This document shows positions 1-57,703 of a stretch of 64,000 nucleotides of DNA, piece by piece. The position numbers were made by a program, and so were the translations under genes. Position 1 is the stretch's first letter; every line of letters begins with the position of its first letter. The notes below the pieces were generated by a model, which was given only the letters and a program-made list of their open reading frames with translations, made no database searches and had not been told where the DNA came from. The stretch spans positions 1-64,000 of the forward strand of contig JBBHKE010001471.1 in assembly GCA_037447655.1 (NCBI GenBank). Direction: 5' to 3'. Origin of the DNA: Zygnema cylindricum. Its lineage: Eukaryota; Streptophyta; Zygnematophyceae; Zygnematales; Zygnemataceae.

Positions 1-537
1 TTATTAAGAGTGGAGAGTAGTGGAAAACACTTTAATAAGAAGGGTTGAGCCACGAGGGCAAGAGACCAAGCTAATGTTATGTGGACAAAAGCTTCTTCTA
101 ATTTAAAGTTTATCCTTATGTGAGTGTTGTCAAATGTGGATGTGTGTTTTCCAATGTGTGGAATGTGTGGTTGGAATTGTTTGAAGTAATGGGATTTTCT
201 GAGAGGTAGGAGATCTTGTTACATCCGTACTGTTTTTTTTTTATATAAAACATGATTATTGGAGATTCGTCAAGATTCTCCAAACTTTTGGGCTACAATG
301 TTAACCGTCAGATTATGAGTTTTCGAAGCAAAAGGTCACATCGTCTAATGATTCGTTAATGTCTTAAAGGAGGACACTAGCCAATAACCGGACGAGTAAA
401 ATGTTTACGCGTGGAAAGGTCACATACGGATGTCACGCCATTGGAGATTTGCCACGCGCCTTTGGTTTGGCAGGAATCAAATCCAACAAAAACCACAAAA
501 AAAAATCTTTGTTGAAGAATGTGACATGACGCCTCCT
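1..537. other. Non-coding repeat-derived sequence
   Basis: No gene is supported here. Positions about 262-335 resemble the repeat seen at 58740 and 63469 (shared words include ttttgggctacaat and a gagatt..agattctcc motif), so this is probably a fragment of the same dispersed family. Confidence 0.4.
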
Positions 538-1092
538 TAGAGGTCGCAAACGGCAACCGAGATCGACTGCTAACCAACCGCCCGCGCCGGATTTGGAACG
601 GATTCGGTTGCCAAATTTTGAGGGCCGAGCGGTTGAGGTCGGTTGATTCACCAGAAAAAAAAAATGGTCGGTTACAGTCGGTTGACCAAAAAACCAAAAA
701 AAATGAAAATTTTGTAGTGTCCATATAATCCATCATTATTGTACTTTATACTCTTTGGTATCGTGGAATTACCTGACATCATGATTAGCGTCGAAAATCT
801 GACACGGTAGTACACTTTTCATTTTGCAAATCTTCGGGAACGCGACAAATCGTAATTTTTGGCTTATTCATACGTCGTACAATAGTTAATTTTGTACATT
901 TTTGGTTATGGGCGGGCACGGTTAGTCGCGAGAATTCGAGTTTCGGTTAACTTTTATTTTCGTAAACGCATGTCAGTTAACGGTTAACAATTTTGGAGCG
1001 TGACATAACCCGGTCGGGCGTCGGTTACTCAGATTTTGAAAAAAAAAGCGGTCAGTTTCGGTTATGTAAAATTTTGACTTTTGCGACCTCTG
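538..1092. mobile_element. hAT-like non-autonomous element, copy 1
   Basis: The ends form an inverted repeat: tAGAGGTCGCAAA on the left and TTTGCGACCTCTg on the right. The flanking 8-mers CGCCTCCT (530-537) and CGCCACCT (1093-1100) match at 7 of 8 positions, which fits the 8-bp target duplication typical of hAT transposons. The interior is rich in CGGTTG/GGTCGG words and has no transposase frame. A second, longer copy lies at 56482-57703. The assignment to hAT rests on termini and target duplication only. Confidence 0.6.
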
Positions 1093-4000
1093 CGCCACCT
1101 CCACGATCTGCTGACATCCAGAATTTGTGTCACCACGACGAAACACAATCGACAAAACAATTACAAAAAATAAAAAACACGAACGTACAAATTGTACATT
1201 CACGTCCTATAATTTTGCGGCTTGATGTACGTATACAAGTTCAGATGTTAAGCTTTTGGAATCTTTGACTGCTCGCTGTCAGGAAATGAACCTACGTGCA
1301 TCCAATCGAAAGAAAGCATGTTCGCGATAGATTCCATTGCTGACACGACCTGATGGAGAAATGAACGAAGTATTACTGCTAGTAAACCTTTCCGTACGAT
1401 TACCGTCGGCGCCTGATGGAGAAGCGACCTTATTTGGGGTATGGTTATATGAAGAGGTCTTTGTAATAGTACGAACAACAAAATTTATGTGTTACAAAGG
1501 CCTCAGTTACATCGCGTATCGTCTGTAAACAGATTTTGCATACGTGTCTTGAATGAGTGGTTCCACGTAAGTTGACGATCAAATCTCTAAAATCGTCAAA
1601 GATTTGAAAACCGACCATTTTCGTAAGACAATCCGTATTTGCGTAGTACTTACGTGTACTTCGCAAATGTACCGCGTCAATGTACCTCAGAGATCTCTTT
1701 CACTCTGCTGACTTTCCAGAAAAAACGGTATTTCATTTCGGCAAAGATGTTACGGTCACCTTGTCCGAAGGCACGTGACTTTAGAGAACAATGAAAACTT
1801 TCATTTTTTTTAAATGCCTCGATATATTATCGATACGATATATCGGTAATATATCGGCGATATATTGCGATATTTTGATTTTCGATATATTGAAGCGATA
1901 TATTGATTATCGGGTACATGGAATTCGATATATATAGAATATCGGCAAAAGGTCCTCGATACCCAACACTAGTAATTACCGTTTATATTTCGGCCAGAGT
2001 TCGCCACGTAGCTAAAAGTAGTTTACCATTTAGAAGGTCGGTTTCAGACGATGAAAACATTTCACGTTTTCTGCGCAGCTTCACATGTGCGTAATCAAAA
2101 GTGTCATTTCAGTGCGGATACGATCAGGTTTATGGATTAGAAACATATCTTTGTCGATACGACAAAAGTACGATTTTCTCGAACAGGATAGGTCAGATTT
2201 TTTTTTTAATTATTATTATTATTATTATTATTTATTATTATTATTTTTTTCTCCGTAACGACAGATAACCGCCAATAGTTGGGTTATCATGCCAAACCTA
2301 AAAATATTTTAAGGATCGAACTTCACCTACAAGTTTAAATCAGAACAAAACCAAAACAACCACTGTTTATTCATTTTTTTTTGGTGTGAAAACCATTACT
2401 AAAAAGATAAATTTTGAATAATGTAAATGAAAACTAAAAAAGGTATACAAGTATATGGATATTTTTTTATAATTTTTGATATATTACCAAATTTGCACAA
2501 ACCCAATAGATTTTAAGCATTATCATTACTATAAAAACATTTCAATTCCTATTTATGAACAAAAATATAATGCTTTTTTTCCATTTGATTTTTCCCAAGA
2601 CAGTACGTAAGTTAACCAAGATACATATATACAAATGTGAAGCACGAAACTTTCCTTATTATCACTTTGTAATCCATATCATACATTTTAGAACCTGTCA
2701 TTCTTTATACACAGTAAAGTAAACGTGAATCGTTATTAGTGTTACCACAACTGGCTTCCTAAACTATGTCCATTGATATTAAAATATAATTAATAATTTT
2801 CATTAAGCTATATAGGTAAGGTAAGTTTATTGATTACTACTTTGTTTTAAGAGGTATTTGAGTAGTGTATTGCACAAAATGTTTCAATCAGTATAAACAC
2901 AACATGTTTTTCCGTAAAATCTATCGAAAAAGTGTGAGTTAACAGGATCGACACGAGAAAGTGAGTGGCGTCGACATTGGAAAGCGTACTCACATATGTT
3001 TCAATAATAATAAACATGGTGGGAAATCCAGCAAGCGTGTTCTATGTTCAAACATTGACTATGTGAAAACCGGCAGCAAGAACTACAAAATGGGATTGTG
3101 TATCCAAATTAGTTATATTAATCAACGCCAATGTTTTCTTAGCTTTGAGTCCCTAGACTTAAGTCGAGTTAAAATTACTATTTTTCAATCTTTAGTAATA
3201 ATGTTTTTTCCCATATATATATATATATATATATATGTTCACGGTGTATTTTTCAAACAGGAAATAGGCCGACAAAATGTCAAAAGCATTGAAATAATGT
3301 TTCGACAAATGTTTTGCACATGTAGATGTTAAATCATTGGAAAGACATCGCAACATCGCGTCCAGTTACATTGTCCCAATGTGGTCTCATTTCGAATCGC
3401 GTCCGTCGACTCGATTTGTATCCGCCATTCATTCTTGCGTCCGTACTATGTTAATTCCGGATTCCGTACCGGATCATTCTTGTACGGATAAATTTGATCC
3501 GCGCGACGCCGCGTGTCCCAAAGAAGTATATTATACTCTTTTGTACTCGAGTAACTTTCACACAATTAGAGGTCAATACTGAAGTGTTTATACAAACATT
3601 ACTCAAAAATATTCTAAGTACCAATCCCTCTCTCACTAACCATTTACCGAGTAATAAAGCTTTCAAATCACAACATCGTGTTCGAGCATATGTTGTTTCA
3701 TGGTTGACGAAAATGTGATTTGCCTTTGCGCCTCCTGTACGATCAACGTCAAATGGCATCGGAATCTTTAGACCCTTGCAAAAAATAATCCCTACTAGAC
3801 ACAAAACGGACAAAACAAAACAAAGGGTCATTTTCTTTGTCGTTTAAAATCTTTTGAAAATTTTGAGACTTTTTTACATGTGGGAGGTTGTTTTGCTATT
3901 TGTGGAACGTTGATACTTTTATTTAAAACACATTGGTGATGTGTTTTCAGATAAAGTTTGAAAATGACGTTTCTTGAAGCGGTTGTGGGTCGAAAAATGC

Positions 4001-5593
4001 AAGACGACAACATGTAGTACATTTATGATGCGAATTGTACTTGTACTATTTCAATTTTTTAGTAAGGTCATAACTTAAGTGGTACGGCGTTAAGTTTTTG
4101 AGGAAAACGACAAAAAAAACCCTTACTTTGGCACATGGGGACATAACATTAGTAGGTTGACCAGATTGAGTACAAACTGAAGAAACTTAACAACTGGGTA
4201 GGCTTGAACATAGCTAATAAGACTTGACTGAATAAAACGAATAACAAAAAAATAAACATGAGAAAGAAGCATGCGTCATTACTTCTTAGCAGTTGGTCAC
4301 CGTACTTAACTATGTTAGGGTACGTCCCCATGTGTTCAAGTATCGACTTTTCACTGTCGTTTTGCCCTAAAATATAAGGAACTTTGAGAAAACCTTTAGC
4401 CGTACGAGAAAATCATTTTTACCACAGTACTTGTTCTCAAACGTAGCTAAAAGTAGGGGAGCTAAATGTCTGCAGTGGAATATGTTTTATCTTCCTACAT
4501 CAGTTGCTCAACTCCCTTATACGTAGCCTGCACTTTTTCTTGAGCACCCTTTTTGGATGACGGTTGAGATTCTCAACTCTCTTTTGTATGTATCAGTTTC
4601 CTTTTCCAGTAATAACAATGGGTTGCTGTTCATTATTAGGGTACCCTCTCGGATTCAATGATCGAGAAGGAATAGACCATTACACTCTTTCCCCATAAAA
4701 TTCAATCGACACCACCTTTCTTGAGTGACAATACACTCTTTCCCCCTAAATTTCAATCGACACCACCTTTCTTGAGTTAAGAGTTCTAGTCCACATCGAC
4801 GAGAAATTGGAATTTAAGGTTATTACGATTTTCTAAAAGTCAACGTTTAAGAGTGTAACAATGAAATATGCGTTGGTGAAGATTATCTTAAGAGTGAAGT
4901 TCTAATGCAACAAATTGTTTTTTGTTACATTGTCGAGGGGTAAAGGTTAAGTGTCTCATGGGTCGTGTACAAGGTTTCTGACCGCCCCGTCCCTCTGACG
5001 TATTTGGAGAGACACCGACCAGTAAGCAATAGAAGCCAGTAGGCAATTGTCTTCTCACAACTCATACAACTTCTAGTGGAAAGCGTGAAATCCAGTAACC
5101 ATCGACCCATTTATAAAGCCATTGCAAATAACTATTGAACGGCTTCTACATTCGACATGGTGGACACTTTAAGGGGTAAATAATATGTTTTTTTGACTGT
5201 GTTTTTCCACTATGTTACTTGATACTTTTATTTTTTGCGTAGCTCTTTTGGCACGTAGACGACCACTTCTAAAATATTCACGGAATTATGACATTTGGCA
5301 ACATATACCATAGCTCTGACAAAAACATAATTAAAGGTACGTTCTTAACGACATTTTGAAACCTCACATTATTGGCTATATCGATTACGTCATAAATATG
5401 GTTATTGAGTGGTCTGAGATATTGGGTAGGGTTGCACATGGCCTGGGTTTTCGACGAGATGCATCGATAGACGCTGTGCGGAAGGCGGTGTACGTAGGTT
5501 TTATTTAACTCTGACGAGGCGAAGAGTCGTACATGTACTTTGATGTACGCAATTTGATGTGACAAAGCGACATATTGCTAAGGCACGCTATGG
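1093..5593. other. Non-coding downstream region
   Basis: Open frames here are short and unrecognised. It contains a cluster of CGATATAT words at about 1817-1960 that resembles 54538-54640, an ATT repeat at about 2210-2250, a short AT repeat at 3215-3236, and a 51-bp tandem duplication at about 4681-4780 (tacactctttcccc...tttcttgagt twice). Confidence 0.4.
3451..3831 (-). CDS. Unrecognised small ORF with signal-like N-terminus
   Basis: This is a 126-residue frame beginning MTLCFVLSVLCLVGIIFC, a hydrophobic stretch that looks like a signal peptide or membrane anchor, followed by a basic region with scattered cysteines. I recognise no family. There are no visible splice partners, and another open frame overlaps on the plus strand (3494-3718), so it may be a chance ORF in repeat-derived DNA. 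Confidence 0.15.
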   Translation of the reverse strand: MTLCFVLSVLCLVGIIFCKGLKIPMPFDVDRTGGAKANHIFVNHETTYARTRCCDLKALLLGKWLVREGLVLRIFLSNVCINTSVLTSNCVKVTRVQKSIIYFFGTRGVARIKFIRTRMIRYGIRN

Positions 5594-5802
5594 TAAACCA
5601 TGTATCGCTCTATGTGTTTATGTTTTTTTTCCAACTTAAAACATCTTTCTTCCTTACACAGTCGTCAATTTTTTAACCTGGCGGTTGCTACGGAAAGGTA
5701 AGATCCTCACCTTTTGATTGGTGGTAACCCACAGAAAATCGGACATGTGTGCACGGAGAAAAAATGTTTGAAACATTAACACTAATAGCGATATACGGTG
5801 TA
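5594..5802. mobile_element. TA-flanked MITE, diverged copy
   Basis: The left arm (aaccatgtatcgct ... cttaaaacatctttc) and right arm (aatgtttgaaac ... aatagcgatatacggtg) are imperfect inverted repeats, with TA at both borders (5594-5595 and 5801-5802). The arms match the better preserved copy at 54668-54887. No coding capacity. A TA target site and long inverted arms suggest a Tc1/mariner (Stowaway-like) derivative. Confidence 0.5.
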
Positions 5803-6945
5803 GCTTAGAGTTAAACGACATGGTTTTTCTTTGCACTTTTGCGCCAAATATTTCTCATTTTACGTGGGCCCAGAATAACGAAAAATATATCTATTCAAAC
5901 AGTTTTTAGTCATGATTACTTTAAATTTACTTATTTTTTTTAAGAAATATCAAGATTTGAGCATTACCAAATAAATTACTTATATTTTTAAAATCGGGCT
6001 ATGCCTATTTATAGGATGCACAAAAATAGTTTTTTAATAAATATAAGTATAATGAATAATCGGTAAAAACCAATTTCCAAATATGTTAGATATTGAAGTT
6101 TGAATATTGTTAAGTCTAGCTACATTCTTTGTTTTAGGGTTAGACAGGGACAACTTCAAAAAATGAAAATTTCCACAGTATTAGTTATCCTGTCTCATAG
6201 TCCTTTCTTGACACCCACTGCGTTATACACTACCGTTATTTAAAAAAAAAATACAAAATAAATTAAAATTGTTTACTATGATGGCCATAATGAGTCATGA
6301 AATAGATTTCGGGGTGGTCATAAAACCTAAACAAAGAAAACAGAGAAAATAATCCCGAATTGCCAAAAGTTCGGTACAACATTTTTTGTGTACTTTTTTT
6401 TCGCCATTTTTTTATACTTTTTTTTTGGCATCGTTTCTGTACTGTGAGATATGCTAGGATACACATCCCTAACAGGAAAGACATTTTTACAAATGTTATA
6501 TAAAGTTCGTCAACAGAAAAAAAAAAGTGCAAAATGGAATGTGTTACTTTTTCAAGTTAAAATCCTTGGAAATTCTCCGTGGGCCAAAATTTTGAGTTCA
6601 AGTAAATTTCCAAAATCTTAAAGCTTTCTTATGATCGCAAAGCTGATATGTGTTCTTTGTTCATATCGTATCTTCCATTGGAAATAATGTGCGGCTAAAC
6701 ATAAGCTTCTCCATGGCTCTAATATGCAAACCCCTGTAGGGTGATTGCATTTTTTTGAGAAATTTCTCTTCCCTCCTCGTAATATGAACTCTCTCAGCTA
6801 TACCATTCCGCTTACTCCTTTTCTTTCCTCCCCATCATCTCTTCTCTTCGCTGCTATCCAATTCCTCTTAAATCCGCATTTGTCTCCCTCTCTCTCCACC
6901 CCGAATCTCCACCCTTTGTCAGTCTTCTCTCTCATTGACATTTTT
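5803..6945. other. 3' flank of the receptor kinase gene
   Basis: AT-rich sequence with homopolymer runs and no supported gene. The part next to 6946 should include the 3' UTR and polyadenylation site of the minus-strand receptor kinase, but I could not fix its end. A CT-rich patch lies at about 6765-6940. Confidence 0.35.
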
Positions 6946-53151
<46,206 letters not shown>

Positions 53152-53345
53152 TGACGCCTGCCAAAGGCGACGCGGCCTGCGCCCTTCCACGGAGCGATCG
53201 CTGAACCGCTCTGCGACGCCGAACCGCCGCGACGCGCAGCCGCCCCTCGAAACCCTAAACAGCAACCGCGCAGAATCGCGACACAATGTGAACACCGCAA
53301 ACACGCAAACCGCCTCCGGACTGCAGCGAAACTTCATTTAACCGT
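53152..53345 (-). promoter_or_regulatory. GC-rich 5' leader / promoter-proximal region
   Basis: In contrast to the AT-rich surroundings, about 53060-53330 is GC-rich with many CpG dinucleotides. This is consistent with the 5' UTR and core promoter of the receptor kinase. I see no reliable TATA box and cannot place the transcription start. Confidence 0.45.
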
Positions 53346-54210
53346 TTAATCGATGTCAAACAAACAAAACTGTCAAGGCTCTGAAACAAACTCTTGCGCC
53401 AACAATTTAGTCTTTATGTGAACAGATTAAAGATCTGAGAAAATGTTCCTTGATGCCCGCTTCTGTTACTGTTTGCAAAAAATATTACCTCAACGGCATG
53501 GTGCCACGTGGCTCGTTCGCTTTGCCTGCTTCAGGCAATCGTTGTACGGAACCTTCCTCCAAATGACCTAAGTTCGTGAATATTTCTCAGAGTCGACTTA
53601 TTGGCTGAACAGACGACAGCAAAAATGAAGGTTTTCTGTCGTTCAGGGATGGGTAGGTACAGTGTACTTCGTCGTACAATGTACGGTAAAGTACTGTAAT
53701 TTGTACTTTGTACGTACACAAGCTCGATCCTGAACCGGATCTGCTTTCAAATCCGATCCGAATTAAAACCGTCCTGATTTGCCCTGCCGTCCGTTTTATT
53801 ACATACTAGTAAGAGGACCAGAGTGGTCCTCAGTTTCGCTTAACCTGGAAGATGGTCAATTCACATGTCTTGAAAACATTAGAAATTTTTTAAAAAAATA
53901 GGTCATCCTCCATTCTAAGTGGCTAGATATTGTACGGTAAACCGTCAAAATTATTGGCAGTACAGTCCTGTAGGTACAGGTCAACTCTACATCAAAGTCG
54001 TGCCGTCAAAATGCAATAAAGTACAGTACTGTACTGTAATGTACGGTAATTCTCCCATACGTGCTTTATTTTGGTTGGTTGTGGCTTGTGTCAAAATGCT
54101 AAAAATCGTCAAACTTTTTTCGAGAGTACAATCTGAACGTACAATGTGTACGGTATTGTTTTGTAACCGAGGCGCCGCAAACCAATGAACGTCAACGGAA
54201 GGCAAAGGGA

Positions 54211-54420
54211 GCTTGTAAGTACACCGAAAACGCTATTAGTGTTGATATTATTATATCCACTTAAAACATCTTTTATGCGTACACATGTCCGATTTTCGGT
54301 GGGAGACGACCAATTGGAAGGTGAGAAAATAACCTTTCAATCGAAATCGTCCGATTTTTGAATCTGACGACTGTGCAAGGAGAAAAGATGTTTTAAGGGT
54401 GGACTTCTATTAGTGAGCCT
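54211..54420. mobile_element. MITE fragment of the TA-flanked family
   Basis: Left arm agtacaccgaaaacgctatt ... cacttaaaacatctttta and right arm ggagaaaagatgttttaagg ... ctattagtg are inverted relative to each other and match 54668-54887. The outer right end is worn away. Confidence 0.5.
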
Positions 54421-54667
54421 ACAACCCTGGAGATTCTTCTGTAAAGATGTTTTTCTTGATTTAAAAAATATGTGGTACGCAATTGTACAAAACAGTACGG
54501 CCTCAGTAAACAACCCTACTTTTTCGCTAGCCCGTTGCGATATATCGTAGCTTTGTCGCGTATTAGACTAATCGATATACTTCAACGATATATCAATTAT
54601 TGTTGGTCAAATATCGGATATCGTCAAAAGGCTCTCCATGCACAACACTACAGTACAGTACAGTACA

Positions 54668-54887
54668 CCGTGTATCGCTATTAGGGTTAATAATTTTTTC
54701 GCTACTCAAAACATCTTTTCTCCGGACACACTTGTCCGATTTTCAATTTGAGACGGCCAGTCGGAAGCTGAGTGTCTTACCTTTCAATTGCATCCGTCAG
54801 ATCTACAACCCGACATGTGTGTACTGAGAAAAGATGTTTTAAGTGACGAAAAAAAAAGTAACACTAATAGCGATTCACGGTGTACTG
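54668..54887. mobile_element. TA-flanked MITE, best preserved copy
   Basis: Inverted arms of roughly 70 bp: left CACCGTGTATCGCTATTAG ... ctcaaaacatcttttctc, right the reverse complement of CACCGTGAATCGCTATTAG ... cttaaaacatcttttctc. It is bordered by TA on both sides, with gtac sequence outside. About 220 bp, no coding capacity. A Tc1/mariner-type target is inferred from the TA. Confidence 0.7.
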
Positions 54888-55240
54888 TACGGTACAGCAC
54901 TTGTAAGGATGTCCGCCGGCAAAAGATATTTTGGTGGGTTTTGAATCCAGTCTGTCTGAAGTCACATGGCCAGTTCACACTTGTAGCGTAATTAATATCC
55001 ATTAACCGTGTCACGTACCGATTGAACACGGCTTTGTAGCTGGCTTGAATCTTGTTAGATCCTCTGTCAAAAAGTTTGTTCAAAAAAAACAAAATATGTA
55101 CGGATTTCGACATAAATGTACGGTTTCCACTGAGATAATGTACGGTCATACGACTTTCTTCCTGATTGAGGATCACGAATATTTGTGAAATTAAGACGTG
55201 TCCATTGTACTTCTGTACTGTTCTGCACTGTAGTACACTC

Positions 55241-56481
55241 GGAGGCGGCAGCCAAAAAAAAACCTGACTGCCCAAAAAACAAACTGACTCCCTTGCACTC
55301 TCGCAACCAATCCGAAACCCTAGAAGAGTCGTAAAAATTACGACGGCGACGGCAGACAAAAATACTGACTGCCCGACACTCAGCAGCCACTCACAAAAGT
55401 TTGAATTTCAAAAGAAGTTTGAACGTCACGGAGACACATACAAACTGACAGCCGAACGCCTTGCGCTAACCGACAATTCTCTTACAAATATCGACCGTAA
55501 GTCCAGGCTCCAATAAAACATCTCCAGGTGGAGGTGAAAGCCGCCGAAATAAGGAGAACCGGAGAATGGTGAAATGGCATTCGCCCCCAGAACATTGATT
55601 TTCAGGCGTGCAAAATCAACGCACAGCTCATGCCGTACTGACATTTTTGGCGTTTAATAAGGGTGGGACACTGGGACTTGTTAGGTTTTTGCATTGTGTG
55701 AATTTGTGTTAGCGTCGGCTGTCAATTTACCAATCTTGGTACGGTTCGCCTAAATAATCATGGTGCGTCGGCATGATTTGTCTTGTCCTATTAGAGTGTT
55801 TGTACGGAAGGTTTAGGTCACTCTACGGTTTTGTGTGTTACAGTAATAATCGTAGTGGTCTTTGTTTTTTAGGTAGTACTCTGTCGTGGTACTTTATGGA
55901 GCAGGCGCGCGTTTCACGCGCCGCGTCTGATTGGTTACTTCGTAGTACTTGTTGGTTCATTTGAGATCTTGCGTCTTATTGGTTGATTTGTACTTAGGTA
56001 TTTATGGTTCATTTGAGGCATAGTTCAAAAGTAGGTGACCGTATGCCCATACAATATGCCTATTGTATGCAAAACATACAATATGGCCTTAAGACCCCTA
56101 TTGTATTGGCCGCAAAATGAAATAAAATAGTAACAGGGTTGAGTTGCACATGGATCGATAGAGAATTAAACGTCATGTCTAAATTTGAAAAAGAAATCGG
56201 ACAAAAAAATATTTTTCTGTGAGTTTTGAGCGACTTTATATTTAAACCGTCAGATTCGGACAATCTGACGGTCGTTGATGAAAGTAACGATCTAAGAAGA
56301 TCACATGAAAAGCCCATAACACAACTTTCGATAGGACTATCGTCAGATTCGGAAGATCGGACGGTCGCTGAAAAAAGAAGTGATCGAAGAAGATCACATG
56401 GAAAGCCCGTAACACAACTTATGCTAAAGGCGGCCTACAAAAGGCCTACCAAAAAACGCCTACTTTTCAACTGATTTGAGG
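55241..56481. other. Intergenic region, no supported gene
   Basis: Short unrecognised frames only. A 91-bp tandem duplication lies at about 56249-56420 (cgtcagattcgg ... agaagatcacatg.aaagccc twice). Confidence 0.45.
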
Positions 56482-56739
56482 CAAAGGTCGCAAACGGTCA
56501 ACCACAACCGTGACCGACCGTTAACCGACCGCCGTGCTGGATCCAGAACAGATTCGGTTGCCAAATTTTGGGGGTCGGGCGGTTACGGTCGGTTGATTCA
56601 CCAAGAAAAAATAAACGGTCAGTTACGGTCGGTCAACCAAAAAACCAAAAAAAATGAAAATTTTGTACCGTCCCTATAATCCAACATTCTTCAACTTTGT
56701 ACTCTTTGGCATCGTGGAAGTACGTGACATCATGATTAG

Positions 56740-56950
56740 CGTCGCAAATCAGACACGGTACTGTAGTAAGCTATTTATTTCGCAAATTAAAGGGAACGCG
56801 ACAAAGCGTCGCAAATCTGACTCGGAAGTACACTATTCATTTCGAAAATCTTAGGGAACGCGACAAAGCGTCGCAAATCTGACACAGTAGTAAACTATTC
56901 ATTTCGCAAATCTTAGGGAACGCGACAAAGCGTCGCAAATCTGACACGGT
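56740..56950. repeat. About 62-bp tandem expansion inside the hAT-like element
   Basis: Three full copies and part of a fourth of a unit containing gtcgcaaatctgacac and ttagggaacgcgacaaagc. Copy 1 of the element has this unit once. The fourth unit is split by the MITE at 56952 and resumes at 57424. Confidence 0.85.
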
Positions 56951-56951
56951 A

Positions 56952-57421
56952 CACCGCGAATCGTAATAAGAGTAAATTACTCTAATTCGGACGTTCGAAA
57001 TTTCGACTCTATCACATCAAATAGAGTAAATGATTCTAATTTTTTCATTATGCTATTTAAGGTAAGGTTTAATTAGCATTTTTAATTCTAATATAGGGTC
57101 GTTTTAAATAGTGTGGAGTACGAACGATGTCCGACCGTGCAAAATTGTAATTTCATAAGTAAAAATCATGTAAATGTGTTTTAACAAACCGCGTAGTGCA
57201 AACGTCATAGTGACGATAAACTGTACGTTTTTTCAGATTCTGTACAAATACCTTATTTACAGTAGAGGATATTTGCTTGCCAAATTAGAGTACACCGCAT
57301 AAATTAGAGTAAATTCCTTTTTGAAACAGTTCTATCACATAATTTAAAGTAAATTACTCTAATTATTTTTTTCTCTTTTTTTACTCTAATTTTTTCATTA
57401 CTCTAATTACGATGCGCGGTG
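56952..57421. mobile_element. Nested 470-bp MITE with TA target duplication
   Basis: Inverted ends CACCGCGAATCGTAATAAGAG and the reverse complement of CACCGCGCATCGTAATTAGAG. TA at 56950-56951 and 57422-57423. Removing the element and one TA restores gacacggTAgtaacactattc, matching neighbouring tandem units. The interior is rich in agtaaattactctaatt words. Confidence 0.8.
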
Positions 57422-57703
57422 TAGTAACACTATTCATTTCGCAAATCTTAGGGAACCCAACAAATCGTAATTATTGGCTTATTCCGTCGTACATTGATTA
57501 ATTTTGTACTTTTTCGGTTACGGGCGGGCACAGTTAGTCGCGAAAAATCAAGATTCGATAAAAAAAAAATTCGTAAAGACGGTCGGTTAACGGTTAACAA
57601 TTTTGGAGCGTGACAAAATTCGGTCGGGCGTCGGTTACTCAGATTTTGAAAAAAAAAAACGGTCGGTTTCGGGTATGAAAATTTTTGACTTTTGCGACCT
57701 CTG

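Larger units (their letters stand above)
53640..55240. repeat. GTAC-rich repeat region upstream of the receptor
   Basis: GTAC words recur densely (eight within about 53654-53720) in contexts such as gtacagtactgtactgtaatg and gtacggt. It contains two MITEs. It may be a decayed repeat; GTAC is also the core bound by plant SBP/SPL factors, so a regulatory role is possible but unproven. Confidence 0.5.
56482..57703. mobile_element. hAT-like non-autonomous element, copy 2
   Basis: Ends CAAAGGTCGCAAACGG and TTTTGCGACCTCTG, as in copy 1 (538-1092). The inner sequence matches copy 1 (gattcggttgccaaattttg, ttggagcgtgacaaaa..cggt). It is longer because of a tandem expansion (about 56740-56950) and a nested MITE (56952-57421). 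Flanking 8-mers atttgagg and attggggt are only a weak target-duplication match. Confidence 0.6.

Noticed and set aside
55067-55644. Minus-strand frames of about 70-190 residues upstream of the receptor
   Set aside because: No recognisable domain or splice pattern; located in GTAC-rich repeat DNA.
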